Both the position numbers and the translations under genes were made by a program. This document shows positions 32,075 through 42,353 of a stretch of 64,000 nucleotides of DNA, piece after piece (the stretch's first letter is position 1; the number at the start of each line of letters is the position of its first letter). Origin of the DNA: Corynebacterium sp. zg-331. GTDB taxonomy: Bacteria > Actinomycetota > Actinomycetes > Mycobacteriales > Mycobacteriaceae. The stretch covers positions 79,989-143,988 of the forward strand of contig NZ_JACMYD010000005.1 in NCBI RefSeq assembly GCF_014267345.1, given 5' to 3'. The notes below the pieces were generated by a model, which was not told where the DNA came from, searched no databases, and worked only from the letters and a program-made list of their open reading frames with translations.

Positions 32075-35000
32075 CGTTTCTCCTTCGAATCCACCACGCC
32101 GGACGCCCACGGCGCCCGCGCCACCACAAGGTCTGCGACCGCCGGAGCATGCTGGACATCGAGACAGGTGAAATGATCACCATCGACGTCCACGACATCC
32201 ATCCCGCCCTGGCACTGATCGGCCCAAAACGCCGTCATATCGTCGCCGAGGTCTGGCAGGAAGGACAGCGGATCCCGCTGCCGCAGGAACGTCACCGGCA
32301 CGGTCACCAGCGGTTCGGACCACGCTGCCACCGCCGCGAGGCTGTGGACATACACCTCCCGCAAGGCGTTGAGGGCTTCCCTGGACCACGGCCGCCCTGC
32401 CTCGGTGCGGAGGAACCTGTCGAGCCGCGCACCGGATGTCTGCGGCACACGGGCTATCTGCGTGCGCAGGTCATCATCGGCGTACCGGTAAACAACCTCA
32501 GCAGTAATGTCCTCGTGGCCGTCTTTCCGGGCCGCCCGCAGCGCGAGGCCGAGGCTTTCCTCATCGAGGTCAATGCCCATGTCCTGCGGCCTGCACCCCA
32601 TGAGTCGGGCAAAGGAAAAGTCCAGGAGGATCTCGTCGCGCACGGTGAAAGGGATCCGGTAGGAGCTCATGACCGTCGCGGTGGCCGCCACCCCGCACGC
32701 GGCGAGGCGGTCGGCGATCCCGGCGGCGAGAAGCCCGCCCATGCAGTACCCAACGACGTGCACGCGCCGCGCCTGCGTCTCCAAGACGCTCACAGCGTAC
32801 CGCTCGGCGAGATCGTGGAATAGCTCCTCCGGCGGGGTCGTGAGGTAGTTATCCCCGGCGGAGCGTTCGATGCCCAACACTGGTTTCACGCCGCGCTCTG
32901 CAAGCTCCCGGAGGAGTGCCGCATACGGTCCGATGCCACCGGAGCCGTCGTGAACCACAACCGTAAGATCGGTGCTACCGGCCCGCCCAAGCAGCCAGGT
33001 GAGGCGAGGGCCGGAATGCGGAGAGGACGACTCCGTCACCTCGATAGTCGGCATCCGGTCGTCGGGTGGGGTGAGACCGAGCACGCGACGGCAGCCGTCG
33101 ATCGTCGGGTAGGCGACAATGGCGCGCAGCGTCTCGTCCCAGCTCGGCAAGTCCTCCCTACCGATGGCCCGACGCATCTGGCCGATGCACCGCGCAAGCA
33201 ACAAGCTGTCGCCCCCGAGGGCGTGAAAGTCGGCGTCCCCGGGCAACGGCTCGGACGGGTCAAGATTAAGAACCTCCCGCCAAGCGTCGGCCACCGGATC
33301 CGCTGCTGGGGGAACGGTTCTGGGGCGGGTGGACGGACGCGCCTCCACCAGGCGAGCAACGGCGGCGCGATCCCGCTTTCCGTTCGCGGTCAACGGCAAC
33401 GCGGTCACCACCCCGATCCGCCGAGGCCGCATCTGCGCGGGCAACAGCTCAGCGACGGCGGCCCGCACACGCGCGGCGTCGAAATCCTCCCCGGATGTCG
33501 CCTCGGGTTTTCTCACGATGAAGACGTGCTGTGCCCCAAGTTCTAGCACCGACCCCGGCTCCGGGAGCACCACGACGGACTCCATCGGCGAGGCCTCGAT
33601 CGCCTCCCGCCACTGTTCTAAAGTGAAAAATGGCGAGCCGGTACCCAGGCGGGCATCCGTCGTGTCACCGAGCCCCTCCTTGAACTCCATCGACGCCATG
33701 AGCGGCGCGTTCGTCGCCGTGGAGTCAATGACCACGAGCAGCCCACCCGGTGCGAGCATCCGCTCAACCCGTCTGAGCGCATCGTCGATGTTCCGGGCGT
33801 TGTGCAACACGTTCGCGCACAACACCACGTCTACTGACCCCGGCTGTATGCCTTGCTCCTCAGGTGCGATGTTGATATCAAACAACGCGGTGCACACCTG
33901 CGGCCACTCTCGCTCCGCAGCGTCGGTGAAATACCGGGATACGTCCGTAAATAAGTAATCCACCCCGGCCTCCGGCAATTCCGCGATGACGTCGGCGGTC
34001 GTCCCGCCGACCCCCGCGCCGATCTCCAGAACCCGGCACCGTCGCCCGGCACCGATGAGGGTTCGCGCATGATGCCCGACCGCCGCTGCGCACACGCCAT
34101 TGAGGTACGAGGCCAGCAGATTCTCCCCGTAGGAGGCGCGGGCAACGCCCATGTCCCCGGAGGGAAAGAGAAGGGAGAGCGGATCGACGCTACCGCTTAG
34201 CAATCCCGGCAACGCTTCCAGGCTGGATCGCAGGTAGTCCAGCTGACGGCGGCCGTAGCCCAGCCGTTCGTCGAGAAGATAGATCTCCGCCCAACGGGCA
34301 TCGGCAGCGCCACTCCCGGCATCCACCACGGACACCCGCCCCTCAGAGCACCGCAGCCGGCCCGCGAGTTCCAACTGGTCAATCCATCGGTTCATGAGTG
34401 CAGCGCGCGCCCGGGCACCCGTGCCCGCAACGATCTCGTCCCGGGTCGCGCTCTCGTCCGGGGAAGCCGAGGTCACGCGCGCGATCTGCGCGGTCATAGC
34501 GTCCAGGGCAGCGGCAGTCACAAGGTCGTGGATCCGGCGGAAATCACGGCACTGACCGTCATCAGGCTCCTGTGCCCGGGCCATGATCGCGGCCCTCAGC
34601 GCCCGATCCATATCCACGGTGGCCTCGGGCACAACGACGGCAACGAGTTCCCGTCGATCTCCTTCCGCCGTCACCACGGCGAGGGCATCGGCAACCCCAT
34701 CGACCGCTCGCAGCCCGGCCTCGACCTCGCCGAGTTCGACGCGGTACCCATGGATCTTCGCCTGCTCATCATCGACCCGACCGCAGAACTCGATCTCGCC
34801 GTTTGGCAGGTACCGGCCGACATCACCGGTGCGATAGCACCTCTCCCCGGTAGCGAGGTGGCGGCCAAACGCGACCGCCGTGCGCTCCGGATCGCCAAGA
34901 TAACCCTCGACCACCCCATCACCGGCGATGACGATCTCACCGCGCTGACCGACGGCCGCGCGCCCACCGTCCCGGTCAAGCACCCACACGGCCTGGTGGC

Positions 35001-38000
35001 CGAGCGCGCGACCGTAGGGCACCGAACGATGGACCGCGTCATCCTCGGGGACGCAGCGATGGACGATCGACCAGATGGAGCCCTCGGTTGCACCGCCCAG
35101 AGCATCGACGACGACCTCCGGGACGAGGGCGCGCACGCGGGCGGGCTGGTTGATCGGCACCCGGTCGCCAGAAACAAGGACCGTGCGCAGTGACGGCAGC
35201 GCCTCACCGACGTCATCGAGGTGATCGAGCAGGATCGTGAGCTGCGCAGGCACGGAGTTCCACAGCGTGACGCCGTGCCGATGGATGTCCCGCGTCCACG
35301 TCTCCGGGTCCGGCACCGCCCCACACGAGGGCACTACCACGGCACCGCCGGCCCCAAGCACGCCGAAGACATTGAATATCGCGAGGTCGAACGAGGGACG
35401 GGAAACCGCGAGCACGCGATCCGCGGGCACAAGCTCCAGGCGCTTCGCCATCTCGTCGAGCGTCGTGCACACCTGCCGATGGGTCACGCACACCCCTTTC
35501 GGCGTACCAGTCGAGCCGGAGGTAAAAATGACGTACGCCAGATCGTCCGCCGACGGCGGATCGGCGAGCGCCTGGCACACCGCTTCTCGCCACGCTACGT
35601 CCTCTCCTCCCGACCGCATGGGAGCGCAGGCCGCCCGTAGCGTGGCGCCATCGACAACCGGCACTTCTTCCGCGTACGCCTGCCGCACCGCGTCCAGCGC
35701 GGCCCGATGGCGGGACTCCGGCCACTCCAGATCGAGCGGCACGAAGGCACGCCCCGTGAGCAGCGCGGCGAACTGCGCCGCGATCTGTCCCTCCCCGGGA
35801 GGTAGGAGGACCGCTACCGGAGCACAACCCCCGGGAAGCACCCCGGCGATCCGCACCGCGGCCTCGCACAGCTCGGCCCGAGACACCGTGCGATCCCCCT
35901 GAATGACCGCCGGAGCCGCCGGAGCATCGAGCGCCGCGCGCAGGAACCGGCCGTGGAGTAGTCGCCCGTCTGTCGACCGGATCCGCACCACCGGCTCCGG
36001 TGCACGAGTCGCGGGAACAGCCACGATTCCCACGGCGAGCTGATCGAGGATGCCTCGTACCTCGGCGAAGAGGGCGTCCAGCACCGCCGGGTGGAAACCA
36101 CCGTCGCGGGAGTCCCAGTCCATCGTGACCCCCTCCCCGTCCGGGGACAGCTGCACATCCAGGAGCACCTGCGGGGTCTTGCTGATCGCCATGCCGGGCA
36201 CAGCCCGGAGCAGTCGCGGGGGTTCAACGGCCGTCACCCCCACGGTCGAGGTGAATACCACCGGGATGCGGCCGCGCTCCTCGCCACCGGTGCGGCGCAG
36301 GTCACGCACGACCTGCACGCCCGAGTAGGTCGGATGATCGAGGGCGTCAAAGAGCCGACGCTGGAGGACCTGCGCCGTCAGCCCGAGGTCTCGGCCCAGC
36401 GGGAGATCGAGAACGACGGTCGAGGTAAAGTCACCGACGATCCGCCCGATGTCCGCAGCGGACGGGTCGTTTTCGCCAACAGGCGCGCGATCCACCGTCG
36501 TGAGGGTGATCAAGGCGGAGACAAGATCGCGCTCTGCGCCCGCGTCCTCCCCTTCCACCCGGTGATGCTCGTACCCGCCGAGCTCGATGTCCGCATGCCG
36601 CCGCGCAGCCGTAGCGAACGCCGCGAGCACCAGCCCGGAGGGCGTGACGGTCAATCGGGCGGCCGTCTCGCACAGGCCACGCCAGGCGTCCACGTTCAGG
36701 TGGTGGCTGCGGCGCGTCGTGCCACCGAGCCCCATCGCGTCTGGGTCCGGGGAGAACATCAGCGCTGGCGGCAGGGCGTCCAACCGATCCCGCCACCAGC
36801 GGGTGTCCCGGTCTCGCGCCGCGCGCCCCTCCGGTGTCGCCGCATGCACAGCGCGGGCCTCCAAACACTGCCGGAAGGTCGCCGCCGGGGCATTGAGGGA
36901 TTCCCGGGGATGCCGCAGGCAATAATCGAGGTCTCGGACAAGGGAGCGAATGCCCACGTAGTCGGTGACGATGAGATCCACCGACAGATGCAGCACCGGG
37001 TCACCGGCTCCGATGGTGAGCGCAAGCTCGACCATCGGAGCCTCGCCGACAGAAAAATTCCGTTCCTGGAGATCAGCGCGGACGATGGCCCGCGCGGTCT
37101 CCGGGTCCGATTCCCCTGCAGTGACATCGATCACGCGCACATGAGCCCCGACGGTGCGATCGATGCGCTGACGACCCTCGCGATCGACGAGCACCCGCAG
37201 CATCTCGTGGGCGCCAACAACCCGTCGCCAGGCTCGACGCACCGCTTCGACCGGATCCGCCGCCGAGGCCGCGTCCATTTTGTCAAGAGGCAACACAAAC
37301 TCGCTGTACCCCTGGCAGGCGACCCCGCCGTCGTCGTAGGCTGTCGTGCGGCCCATGAGGTAGCTGGCCTGCACGTCGGTGAGGTCGAACCAATCCTCCG
37401 TAGATTCCGCCTGCGCATCCGTCGCGCCAACCACCGCGTCCCGAAAGTCGCCGAAGTCGGGAGTCGTCAGGAGCATGCGGAGTTCGGCGTCGATCCCGCG
37501 CGCTCGCAAGGCGCTGATGCAGCGCGTGGCGGTAAGCGAATCACCCCCGGAGCGAAAGAAATTCGTGTCATCCGTGATCTGATCAAGGCCCAGAACGTCC
37601 GCCCAGACCTCGGCGAGTGTGGAGTCGCATGCCCGCCGCGCGTTTTCCCGGCCTTCGTCCCCGGCCGGGAGCCTGGTGAGCTCCGCGACGGTCCTCCGGA
37701 TCACCCGGTGCGCGATCTCGGCGGGCATGACCTCGACGAGGTAATCGGCGGTGAGGTGCAGGCCATCGCGGTCATCGGCAACCTGGAGATCAAGGACGAC
37801 CTGCGGCGTCGTCGAAGAGGCCGCGACTTGAGTGCCGAAGCTGCGCTCGCGCAATGACCGCAACGCACCGGGGGTCACCGCCGAGAGACCAAGACCACAC
37901 GTGAATACGACCGGGAAGAGCCCAGCCGCGGGGTCGCCGCTGGTCTGCACGGCGCGGGCGGCGAGACGTAGGGCATCCTGGGCCGGGTCGTCCGCCCCGG

Positions 38001-41000
38001 CCAGCGCGGCCTGCCCCGAGCGTTCCGCGATCGCGCGATCCTCCGCGCGCAGACCGTGCACGCCGATGAGACTGAGACTGGTGAAGTCCCCGAGCACTCG
38101 CTCTATGCCCGGCGCGGAGAGGTCGCGATCAAAGCGGGTGAGATTGATGGTGAGACCGTCCTCGCCGGTCTCCGCGGCGAGGACGCGACCAAACGCGGCG
38201 AGAACCCCAGCCGCCGGGGTGACGCGGCGGGTAGCAAAGCCCTCTCGGATGCGCTCCCACGTCGCAGCGTCGATGTCCGCGCTAACCCGGGCCATCGATG
38301 TATCTGTGAGTCCGATGAGCGTCTGGCGATCGGGGACAAACGGTGCCGGAGGGAGCTTCGCCAACACGGAATCCAAGCGTCCGGCCAGGTCGTCGGGGGT
38401 AAGCATCCGCCCCTGCCACGGCACGGGGGCCACAGGATCGGTAAGCCATGGCCGGTTAACAAGGTACGCGGCGATGCCGGTGGTGGTGTTCTCGCCCACC
38501 GCAGACCCAGCGTAGGAATCCGAAATCTCGTCCATGAGCAGCATCATTGACGCGCCATCGAGCAGGAGGTTGTTCATCGACACCGCAACGGTCGCCCCGT
38601 CCACTCCGGTGGACACGCGCACGGCGAGCGGTCCCTCCACGCGTGGATCGGGCATGCGATCGCGCAGCTCCGCAGCGGCGTCCCCGGTCACGGCCCACAC
38701 GCCTGCGAATCGTTCTCCTGCGGTCCGGGCATCCATGACTCTGGCAACAGGTACCCCCTTCAGCCCATCGGCCACAATTGTGCGAAGAACTGGGTGACGG
38801 CGAACGACCGTGCGCACAGCCGACTCCAGACGTGTGGTGTCCACGACGGGTGCGTGGAAGATGAATAAGCAGCGGGCGGGTGCACCCCCGAGGAGCTGTC
38901 CGTCTTCTTGTCCGGCAAGATAGGCCTGCTGAACTCGGGTGAGCGGGTGCGTACCAACGGCGGGGTCCGCGACGGCATCTGCACCGACCACCCGGCGGCG
39001 CAACTCACCGAAAGTCGGATTGTTGAAGACGTCCACGGCGCGCAGGCCGGTCACCCCTGCCTCCCGCAGGTCCGCGAGCACTCGCGTCGCGGTGAGGGAG
39101 TCCCCGCCAGCGGCGAAAAAGTCCATCTCGTCGGGGATGTTGCCGCCGTTATCCGGAAGCCCGGGCAGGTGCCTGCGCCAGCTCGCCGCAAGCACCTCGG
39201 CGAGATCAGACCCATCATCCGCTGCGGGTGCCACGATCGCAGGAGTCATGCTCATCCCGGTGTCCGCGGCCACCGCTCTCAGGACGACGCTGTGCCCATC
39301 CTCCGCTTCGAGGTAGCGGACGCGCAGGCCGGCCTCCGACAGCAGCGACGACCACCCGGCGGCAGAGGACAGCCCTACCCGATCAAGCACCGCCGGATTC
39401 ACCAGCGCCGCAGAGATAAGCGTCGCCGCAGTCGGCCGTTCGGCCTCGATGACGTGAACCTCCGCCCCCGGCGCCAACGGCACCTCCGCCAGCCCAGCGC
39501 GCAGGCGCGGATCCCGGTGCAAGGTGCCGCAGGCCACGACAATATCCGCCGGGGCGGGCACATCGACGACATCGGCGACGCAGGTCCGTCCGTCGACCGC
39601 CGCGATGTCTGCGACGAGCTCGTCCGGTCCCACAACAATCCAGCTGTCTGCCTCGCGCCCCTGGACGGATTCGCCGAGCGCGACCCCGTATCCGAGTTCC
39701 ACGACAACCACCCGATCCCCACGCCCGGCGCGGCGAAGCATACTCTCGTCCAGGACATCCAGCGCCCGCGCGACCGTCGGCTCCGCCGCCGCGAGAGCCC
39801 GTGGTGATAGCACCGGGTGATCGAGGATCCTGAAACGCCGCGCGCGAGCCCGGACGATATCCACGAGCAGGTGTACCTCCTGAGCGGACCAGGCGACGGG
39901 GGCGTCGGCTAGCCCGGTCGCCTCCGGTCCCTCGGCGACAAACTTCCGCCACGCCGCGACGACGGGCACAGCCCACGGCACAAGATCGGCGTCAGCCGTG
40001 CCATTGAGACGCGCCACCACGCTTCCGAGCAGGGTAGAAACGGTGCCGGTCTCGGTAGGAGAGACAGCACCACCGAGCCGAGCGACCATCTCGCGGAACA
40101 TCTCGTCCACCGCGACCGGGTCCAGCACGCCGACGGGCATGTCCCACCGGATCTCCACGGTCGCGTCGTCGATAGTCGCGAGCTGACAGTCGATGAGCAC
40201 CCCCGGTGTCCGCGTCAGCTGCCACTCCAGGACCACGTCCCGGGTGGCGGGGGCGAGGGCAGCATCATACCCCACCACTGAAGTGAACACTGCTGGATAA
40301 CGGCCGGTGCGGCCGTCGCTTGCGGCGTGCACGCCGTCTCCCGCGATATCCGCAGAGGCGTTCTCGGTGAGCATGGCGGCGAGAGCGTCGCTGGTAGCGG
40401 CGGGATCAGCCGCCGCCGGGCATGCGCACACCCCCAGGCGGGAAAAGGTGCCCAGGACTTCGCGGCCGTCGCCGGTGTCCGGCCGGTGGATCAGGGGAAC
40501 GACGACGCCCACCTCCGCTAAGCCCGACCGCTTCGCGAGGAGAGACCCGAACTCCGAAAGGACCACCGCCGATAGAGCCGCCCCGGTGCGGGCGGCAGCG
40601 CGCTGGAGAGTGGCACGGGGAATGCGCGCCCGGACGCTGCCAAAGGCGGCTAGAGGGGCGTCCATACCGGCGGAAGCGGGATCCTGACCATCAGCGACGG
40701 GGAGCACCGGTGGCTCTGGGGCCGCCGTTGGGAATCCGGCGGCGCCAGCTGCCCTCCCGCCACCGGCGAGGGCGTGGCAGTGCTGGGCAAACATCTTGGC
40801 AGACGGATCCACCGTCACCACTTCGTCCGGGTTCTGCCCCGACAGCGCAGCGGTGAGAGCACCGACGACGACGGCGAGGCTGCGCCCATCGAGGGCCAGG
40901 TAGTCGATGAGCACGCCGACCTCGCGCGCCCCCTCCCCGGGGAGAACGAGTTCCAGCGGCACCTTCGGTGCGACAGACGAGAGATACGCGCGAAGATCCG

Positions 41001-41079
41001 CGAACCGGTCGAGGACGGTGACCCACAGGGCGTCGCGGGGGGCGGTGACGCGCTGGGCATCGTCACCGTCACGGATCAC
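32071..41079 (-). CDS. NRPS segment: Cy2-PCP2-Cy3-PCP3-Cy4-A2-MT-PCP4-TE (3002 residues)
   Basis: The longest open segment. Cy2 lacks its first ~40 residues, which lie across the frame break. Approximate positions: Cy2 DYLALD ~57; degenerate methyltransferase-like region VVVVELGYGVALGE ~461; PCP2 GGDSL ~659; Cy3 ~710-1130 (NNLLLD ~836); PCP3 GGDSL ~1179; Cy4 ~1228-1650 (DLIVTD ~1370); A2 with YVIFTSGSTGTPKG ~1853; methyltransferase VLEIGAGVGGTT ~2351 inserted before LTANGKRDRA ~2567; PCP4 GGDSL ~2624; TE with VVGYCMGG ~2779. A2 pocket residues read D-L-F-N-L-S-L-I, close to the Cys code. The TE nucleophile is Cys. Confidence 0.88.
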   Translation of the reverse strand: MIRDGDDAQRVTAPRDALWVTVLDRFADLRAYLSSVAPKVPLELVLPGEGAREVGVLIDYLALDGRSLAVVVGALTAALSGQNPDEVVTVDPSAKMFAQHCHALAGGGRAAGAAGFPTAAPEPPVLPVADGQDPASAGMDAPLAAFGSVRARIPRATLQRAAARTGAALSAVVLSEFGSLLAKRSGLAEVGVVVPLIHRPDTGDGREVLGTFSRLGVCACPAAADPAATSDALAAMLTENASADIAGDGVHAASDGRTGRYPAVFTSVVGYDAALAPATRDVVLEWQLTRTPGVLIDCQLATIDDATVEIRWDMPVGVLDPVAVDEMFREMVARLGGAVSPTETGTVSTLLGSVVARLNGTADADLVPWAVPVVAAWRKFVAEGPEATGLADAPVAWSAQEVHLLVDIVRARARRFRILDHPVLSPRALAAAEPTVARALDVLDESMLRRAGRGDRVVVVELGYGVALGESVQGREADSWIVVGPDELVADIAAVDGRTCVADVVDVPAPADIVVACGTLHRDPRLRAGLAEVPLAPGAEVHVIEAERPTAATLISAALVNPAVLDRVGLSSAAGWSSLLSEAGLRVRYLEAEDGHSVVLRAVAADTGMSMTPAIVAPAADDGSDLAEVLAASWRRHLPGLPDNGGNIPDEMDFFAAGGDSLTATRVLADLREAGVTGLRAVDVFNNPTFGELRRRVVGADAVADPAVGTHPLTRVQQAYLAGQEDGQLLGGAPARCLFIFHAPVVDTTRLESAVRTVVRRHPVLRTIVADGLKGVPVARVMDARTAGERFAGVWAVTGDAAAELRDRMPDPRVEGPLAVRVSTGVDGATVAVSMNNLLLDGASMMLLMDEISDSYAGSAVGENTTTGIAAYLVNRPWLTDPVAPVPWQGRMLTPDDLAGRLDSVLAKLPPAPFVPDRQTLIGLTDTSMARVSADIDAATWERIREGFATRRVTPAAGVLAAFGRVLAAETGEDGLTINLTRFDRDLSAPGIERVLGDFTSLSLIGVHGLRAEDRAIAERSGQAALAGADDPAQDALRLAARAVQTSGDPAAGLFPVVFTCGLGLSAVTPGALRSLRERSFGTQVAASSTTPQVVLDLQVADDRDGLHLTADYLVEVMPAEIAHRVIRRTVAELTRLPAGDEGRENARRACDSTLAEVWADVLGLDQITDDTNFFRSGGDSLTATRCISALRARGIDAELRMLLTTPDFGDFRDAVVGATDAQAESTEDWFDLTDVQASYLMGRTTAYDDGGVACQGYSEFVLPLDKMDAASAADPVEAVRRAWRRVVGAHEMLRVLVDREGRQRIDRTVGAHVRVIDVTAGESDPETARAIVRADLQERNFSVGEAPMVELALTIGAGDPVLHLSVDLIVTDYVGIRSLVRDLDYCLRHPRESLNAPAATFRQCLEARAVHAATPEGRAARDRDTRWWRDRLDALPPALMFSPDPDAMGLGGTTRRSHHLNVDAWRGLCETAARLTVTPSGLVLAAFATAARRHADIELGGYEHHRVEGEDAGAERDLVSALITLTTVDRAPVGENDPSAADIGRIVGDFTSTVVLDLPLGRDLGLTAQVLQRRLFDALDHPTYSGVQVVRDLRRTGGEERGRIPVVFTSTVGVTAVEPPRLLRAVPGMAISKTPQVLLDVQLSPDGEGVTMDWDSRDGGFHPAVLDALFAEVRGILDQLAVGIVAVPATRAPEPVVRIRSTDGRLLHGRFLRAALDAPAAPAVIQGDRTVSRAELCEAAVRIAGVLPGGCAPVAVLLPPGEGQIAAQFAALLTGRAFVPLDLEWPESRHRAALDAVRQAYAEEVPVVDGATLRAACAPMRSGGEDVAWREAVCQALADPPSADDLAYVIFTSGSTGTPKGVCVTHRQVCTTLDEMAKRLELVPADRVLAVSRPSFDLAIFNVFGVLGAGGAVVVPSCGAVPDPETWTRDIHRHGVTLWNSVPAQLTILLDHLDDVGEALPSLRTVLVSGDRVPINQPARVRALVPEVVVDALGGATEGSIWSIVHRCVPEDDAVHRSVPYGRALGHQAVWVLDRDGGRAAVGQRGEIVIAGDGVVEGYLGDPERTAVAFGRHLATGERCYRTGDVGRYLPNGEIEFCGRVDDEQAKIHGYRVELGEVEAGLRAVDGVADALAVVTAEGDRRELVAVVVPEATVDMDRALRAAIMARAQEPDDGQCRDFRRIHDLVTAAALDAMTAQIARVTSASPDESATRDEIVAGTGARARAALMNRWIDQLELAGRLRCSEGRVSVVDAGSGAADARWAEIYLLDERLGYGRRQLDYLRSSLEALPGLLSGSVDPLSLLFPSGDMGVARASYGENLLASYLNGVCAAAVGHHARTLIGAGRRCRVLEIGAGVGGTTADVIAELPEAGVDYLFTDVSRYFTDAAEREWPQVCTALFDINIAPEEQGIQPGSVDVVLCANVLHNARNIDDALRRVERMLAPGGLLVVIDSTATNAPLMASMEFKEGLGDTTDARLGTGSPFFTLEQWREAIEASPMESVVVLPEPGSVLELGAQHVFIVRKPEATSGEDFDAARVRAAVAELLPAQMRPRRIGVVTALPLTANGKRDRAAVARLVEARPSTRPRTVPPAADPVADAWREVLNLDPSEPLPGDADFHALGGDSLLLARCIGQMRRAIGREDLPSWDETLRAIVAYPTIDGCRRVLGLTPPDDRMPTIEVTESSSPHSGPRLTWLLGRAGSTDLTVVVHDGSGGIGPYAALLRELAERGVKPVLGIERSAGDNYLTTPPEELFHDLAERYAVSVLETQARRVHVVGYCMGGLLAAGIADRLAACGVAATATVMSSYRIPFTVRDEILLDFSFARLMGCRPQDMGIDLDEESLGLALRAARKDGHEDITAEVVYRYADDDLRTQIARVPQTSGARLDRFLRTEAGRPWSREALNALREVYVHSLAAVAAWSEPLVTVPVTFLRQRDPLSFLPDLGDDMTAFWADQCQGGMDVVDVDGDHFTCLDVQHAPAVADLVVARAPWASGVVDSKEKR

Positions 41080-42353
41080 CCGCAGCCGGACCAGCGGGTA
41101 ACGATGCCCTCCGCTGCGCGCCTGACCTGTGTGGCCGTAAAACCGGCCCCGGGGTCCTCCCCGCTCCTTGCGTCGCGAAGACCGAGGATCACCGAGTACG
41201 CGGTGGCTGCGCGAACCGTGCCCCGAATACCGTCGGTTCCCAGTGCATAGGCCCGCTGGAGTGGGGTGAGGGGGAACCGGGCACCGGCGTCGACGGCCCC
41301 GGCGCAGGTGGCCGGGGCGGCGGAGGCACCCGTTTCGTCAGGCTCGCATCGACCCATCGCATCGACGGCGGCGATGAACCTGTCTAACGTCGGGTTCCCG
41401 AACAGGTCTGCGACCGTCACCCGATAACCGCGCGCCCGCAGGTGCGCGCACACGGCGGTCGCGCCGACGCTGTCTCCGCCCAGAGCGAAGAAGTTGGCGT
41501 CCGGCCCGTGGAGCTCCATAGCCGCCGCGTCAAGCACAGCAGCCCAGGCCTCCGCCACATCAGCGCCAGTCCCTCCCGGAACCACACCACCCCCAGGTTC
41601 CCCATCCAGGACCCGCGCGGCCCACGCGCGGTCGATCTTTCCGTTCGCGGTGAGTTGTAGCTCCGACACAACGATCACGTCACGCGGCACCATGAAACCC
41701 GGCACACACGCGGCAAGGCGGTCCCGCACCAGGTCTCCGAACTGCGTCTCGGGCTGTGCGTCCTCCATCTTTTCGGCTACGACGAGCGCACGCAATGCCG
41801 TGTTCCCCGAAGCGGGCAGAACCACAGCCGCCTCGACACCATCGATGGCCCGGAGGTGGTGCTCGATGTCCCCGAGTTCCACCCGGTGTCCACGGATCTT
41901 CACCTGATTGTCTTGCCTGCCAACGAAGAACAGCAGATCATCATCCCCCCAGTAACCGTGGTCACCGGTGCGATACCAGCGGGAGCCGTCGGCGTCGGTG
42001 ACGAACCTGTCAGCGGTGAGATCCGCCCGGCCGAGGTACTCCGAGGCTAGGCTCGCTCCCCCAATCCACAACTCCCCCACGGCGCCACTCGGTACCTCAC
42101 GCCCGTCTGCATCCATGACCCGGTACGCCTGGCCCGGGAGGGGACGACCATAGGGCACAGACGGCCACGCCGGATCAAGATCCCCGGGGCCGTCGATAAC
42201 GTGTTCATTCGACCAGATCCCGCTCTCGGTGGCTCCCCCCCATGGCGACGACGCGCGCCCCCACGGCGTGCCCATCCCCCGAAACCGCGCGATCTTCGGT
42301 GATAGCGCGGATACGCGCGGGGAGCGTCGGCGATACCCAATCTCCGGAAACAA
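41076..42353 (-). CDS. NRPS segment: C-terminal A1, PCP1, start of Cy2
   Basis: The genuine coding part begins near 42246 (GATESGIWSNEHVIDG), continuing A1 from the next segment. It includes PYGRPLPGQAYRVMDADGRE, YRTGDHGYWGDDDLLFFVGR and LTANGKIDRAWAARVL, then PCP1 (FFALGGDSVGATAVCAHL) and the Cy2 opening (RFPLTPLQRAYALGTDGIRG). The frame fails at 41107-41109, where GAGGGC should be GAGGGGC to continue into HRYPLVRLRVI of the long segment. Confidence 0.75.
   Translation of the reverse strand: MFPEIGYRRRSPRVSALSPKIARFRGMGTPWGRASSPWGGATESGIWSNEHVIDGPGDLDPAWPSVPYGRPLPGQAYRVMDADGREVPSGAVGELWIGGASLASEYLGRADLTADRFVTDADGSRWYRTGDHGYWGDDDLLFFVGRQDNQVKIRGHRVELGDIEHHLRAIDGVEAAVVLPASGNTALRALVVAEKMEDAQPETQFGDLVRDRLAACVPGFMVPRDVIVVSELQLTANGKIDRAWAARVLDGEPGGGVVPGGTGADVAEAWAAVLDAAAMELHGPDANFFALGGDSVGATAVCAHLRARGYRVTVADLFGNPTLDRFIAAVDAMGRCEPDETGASAAPATCAGAVDAGARFPLTPLQRAYALGTDGIRGTVRAATAYSVILGLRDARSGEDPGAGFTATQVRRAAEGIVTRWSGCG

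Noticed and set aside
36091..37857. 588-residue plus-strand open frame inside the NRPS
   Set aside because: It is antisense to Cy4 and PCP3 of the synthetase, which show clear motifs; its own sequence is low-complexity His/Arg/Gly/Pro with no domain. Long antisense frames are common in GC-rich genes.
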